DNA from: Vulcanimicrobiia bacterium
GTDB taxonomy: Bacteria; Vulcanimicrobiota; Vulcanimicrobiia; Vulcanimicrobiales; Vulcanimicrobiaceae
Direction: 5' to 3'
DNA length: 6,733 nucleotides
Assembly (NCBI GenBank): GCA_025451135.1
Contig: JANWKW010000024.1
Coordinates: 1 to 6,733 of the forward strand
Shown here: one piece after another, positions 5,526-6,733 of the stretch
Layout: every line of letters starts with the position of its first letter
How positions within the stretch are numbered: position 1 is the first letter of the stretch
Position numbers and translations under genes: made by a program
Notes under the pieces: model-generated
The model's database searches: none
Told to the model about the DNA's origin: nothing
The model's input: only the letters and a program-made list of their open reading frames with translations

Positions 5526-5960
5526 ATGGATCTGAGAACGTCCGCGCCGCGCAGCGCGAAAGATAAGCTCCTTGGATTGGTCTCGCTCAAACGGGCCATC
5601 GACAAGGCGAAAGCCCATAACGAAGGGACGCTCGGGGAGTACGACTACGACTGTCCGCACGACAAGCCGCTCTTCGCATTCCTCGGGACCAACGGCGACG
5701 AGTTCGCCGCTAAGGTGAAGGAGCTCGGAACCGACGACGCGATCGCCGGCTGGGTCGGGACCTTGCTCGCCAAGAAGACGCCGGCGGAGATCGCCGCGTT
5801 CGATGACGCGCGGATGAAGTGGCATCCCGACGATCACAGCATCGGGTACTTCAACGACCTCCGCGACAAGGTCGCGCCCGGCCGGGACGACATCGTCACG
5901 TGGTTCGACCTGCTCGACCTGGACGAAGGCCGTCCGGTCCCGGAGCCGACCACGCTCTAG
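5526..5960 (+). CDS. DUF5069 domain protein
   Basis: A 144-residue soluble protein with no signal or membrane segment. It matches the DUF5069 family along its whole length as I know it: an opening RTSAPRSAKDKLLGLVSLKR (4-23), then a DKAKA helix, GEYDYDCP (37-44, with Cys43), FAFLG (50-54), a central helical part with KKTPAEIAAFDDA (83-95), a YFNDLRDKVAP segment (108-118) and the closing DIVTWFDLLDLDEGRPVP (122-139). The family's role is unknown. The small mixed helix/strand layout is typical of it. The ATG at 5526 is chosen because the family begins there and a promoter lies just before it; the upstream open frame to 5313 is antisense to the protease gene. The stop is 3 bp from the infA stop on the other strand, leaving no room for a separate terminator. 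Confidence 0.9.
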   Translation: MDLRTSAPRSAKDKLLGLVSLKRAIDKAKAHNEGTLGEYDYDCPHDKPLFAFLGTNGDEFAAKVKELGTDDAIAGWVGTLLAKKTPAEIAAFDDARMKWHPDDHSIGYFNDLRDKVAPGRDDIVTWFDLLDLDEGRPVPEPTTL

Positions 5961-5963
5961 ACG

Positions 5964-6188
5964 TTATTGCGAGCGGCGGGCCTCGCCGGCGCGGTAGCGA
6001 TAGACGATACGGCCCTTGGTCAGGTCGTAGGGCGACATCTCGACGTCGACGCGATCGCCGGGAAGAATCCTGATGTGGTGACGGCGTAGACGACCGGCGA
6101 TATGCGCCAGGATCGTGTGGCCGTTCTCGAGCTCGACCGAGAACGTCGTGCTCGGGAAGATCTGCTTGATCGTCCCGAAGAGCTCCAA
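5964..6188 (-). CDS. infA: Translation initiation factor IF-1
   Basis: The IF-1 OB fold is plain: LFGTIKQIFPSTTFSVELEN, then HTILAHIAGRLRRHHIRILPGDRV, then VEMSPYDLTKGRIVYRYR. IF-1 sits in the A site of the 30S subunit during initiation. No ATG or GTG is available. The only standard start is TTG at 6188-6186, preceded at 6 nt by AAAGAG, a weak SD. It gives 74 residues and trims about six residues relative to the usual MAKED.. start. The same frame stays open upstream for 29 codons to the helicase TGA (6278-6276), coding for a Lys/Arg/Pro-rich stretch including KTSAKKRGPRPAPVVKVEDT. An ATA at 6272-6270, with GGTGA just before it, could be a non-standard start giving 102 residues. The short Arg-rich tail GEARRSQ extends past the usual end. 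It is probably co-transcribed with the helicase. Confidence 0.93.
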   Translation of the reverse strand: MELFGTIKQIFPSTTFSVELENGHTILAHIAGRLRRHHIRILPGDRVDVEMSPYDLTKGRIVYRYRAGEARRSQ

Positions 6189-6275
6189 CGGCGGCTCTTT
6201 GGTATCTTCGACCTTGACGACGGGCGCGGGACGGGGCCCGCGTTTCTTTGCCGACGTTTTCCGGTTACGTATGAC

Positions 6276-6733
6276 TCACCGCTTTCTCTTAGCATAGGAT
6301 GCGCGTGCGATGTGCGGCGCGCGCGGGTTGAAGCGCGGGGCGCCGGCAGCGGACGCGGGTGCTGCCGGCGGCGGCAGCTCGGGCAACTTCGAGCGATCCA
6401 GGCGTCTGCCGAGGCTGCGCTCGATCTGGGAGAACAGTTTTTCTTCGTCCCGGGAGACGAACGTGATCGCGTCGCCGGTCTTGGCGGCGCGGGCGGTCCG
6501 CCCGACCCGGTGGACGTACTCCTCCGGAACGGCCGGCACGTCGTAGTTTACCACATGGCCGAGGTCTTCGATGTCGATGCCGCGGGCCGCGAGGTCGGTC
6601 TCCACCCAGACGCGGTACTTCCCGCGTTTGAAGTTGGCCAGGGCCCGGGTCCGCTGGTTCTGCGAGCGGTCGCCGTGGATGCGGTCGGCCAGCACGTTGC
6701 GCTTGCCGCGGGCTACGGCGAGACGGTCGGCCC
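6276..6733 (-). CDS. DEAD-box RNA helicase, C-terminal part, cut by the window edge
   Basis: The last 151 residues are visible, and the gene enters from the right edge. They carry the second RecA domain's end: HGDRSQNQR (19-27), motif V VWVETDLAARGIDI (41-54), VVNYDVP (60-66) and motif VI YVHRVGRTARA (72-82), then TGDAITFVSRDEE. This is the RhlE/DeaD-type pattern of ATP-dependent RNA helicases that remodel rRNA or mRNA. Motif V has VET where VAT is common. After the core comes a Pro/Ala linker (about 118-131) and a basic tail ending ASYAKRKR, typical of RNA-binding tails in such helicases. Motifs I, Ia, II (DEAD) and III lie beyond the window. Its TGA stop is in frame with the downstream infA. 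Helicase plus IF-1 on one transcript suggests joint supply of translation-start and RNA-unfolding functions, which is inference. Confidence 0.92.
   Translation of the reverse strand, partial: ADRLAVARGKRNVLADRIHGDRSQNQRTRALANFKRGKYRVWVETDLAARGIDIEDLGHVVNYDVPAVPEEYVHRVGRTARAAKTGDAITFVSRDEEKLFSQIERSLGRRLDRSKLPELPPPAAPASAAGAPRFNPRAPHIARASYAKRKR

Noticed and set aside
4210..5535. 441-residue plus-strand frame opposite the protease
   Set aside because: Arg/Asp/Ala/Val-rich shadow with no domain; the minus strand has two intact D-T-G motifs.
3795..6278. TGA recoding, considered because TGA stands between helicase and IF-1
   Set aside because: Real genes here show no internal TGA, and the PEP mutase-like gene ends on TGA at its natural length.
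6020..6295. Minus-strand frame starting with an ATG at 6295 overlapping the helicase end
   Set aside because: Ser/Arg-rich, out of frame with IF-1, and no SD; it would need a frameshift to reach IF-1.

Overview
The window is dense, GC-rich bacterial chromosome (G or C at most third codon positions) with no sign of a mobile element, phage, CRISPR array or plasmid function. It holds nine protein genes and one tRNA, with short gaps, two tail-to-tail junctions with little or no space, and one tail-to-tail overlap. The mix of a DUF5069 protein, secreted proteins of lineage-restricted type and a TATACT promoter set for a leaderless message would fit a little-cultured GC-rich phylum such as Eremiobacterota/Vulcanimicrobiota (WPS-2). 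That placement is a guess from gene style, not a measurement.

Layout, left to right. (1) The 5' part of an Ogt-type O6-methylguanine DNA methyltransferase gene runs off the left edge on the minus strand. It is divergent from a small probable lipoprotein (286-846 +), and the gap between them carries an 11-bp direct repeat. (2) A secreted protein of unrecognised function (898-1806 +) converges on a membrane-anchored repeat protein (1831-2730 -), with a GC-rich hairpin between their stops. (3) A tRNA-Ser(UGA) (2865-2951 +) is followed at once by a PEP mutase/isocitrate lyase superfamily enzyme (2973-3797 +) and a DUF167/YggU protein. (4) DUF167 overlaps tail-to-tail with a large exported tandem aspartic protease (4072-5472 -). 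(5) That protease is divergent from a DUF5069 protein (5526-5960 +), which seems to be read from a leaderless transcript. (6) DUF5069 stops 3 bp from the end of infA (translation initiation factor IF-1, minus strand). infA lies just downstream of, and in the same frame as, the end of a DEAD-box RNA helicase gene that leaves the window on the right.

The genes do not form one pathway. There is a translation/RNA pair (helicase plus IF-1, with the tRNA elsewhere), a set of cell-envelope proteins (lipoprotein, secreted protein, anchored repeat protein, exported protease) and scattered housekeeping genes (Ogt, PEP mutase-like, DUF167, DUF5069). I found no convincing new multi-gene system. The points most worth checking are: how infA starts, since it has no ATG or GTG and sits in frame behind the helicase stop; the leaderless and possibly bidirectional promoter at 5491-5519; the U at the discriminator position of the tRNA-Ser; the 11-unit repeat ectodomain; and the missing canonical start near the expected N-terminus of DUF167.
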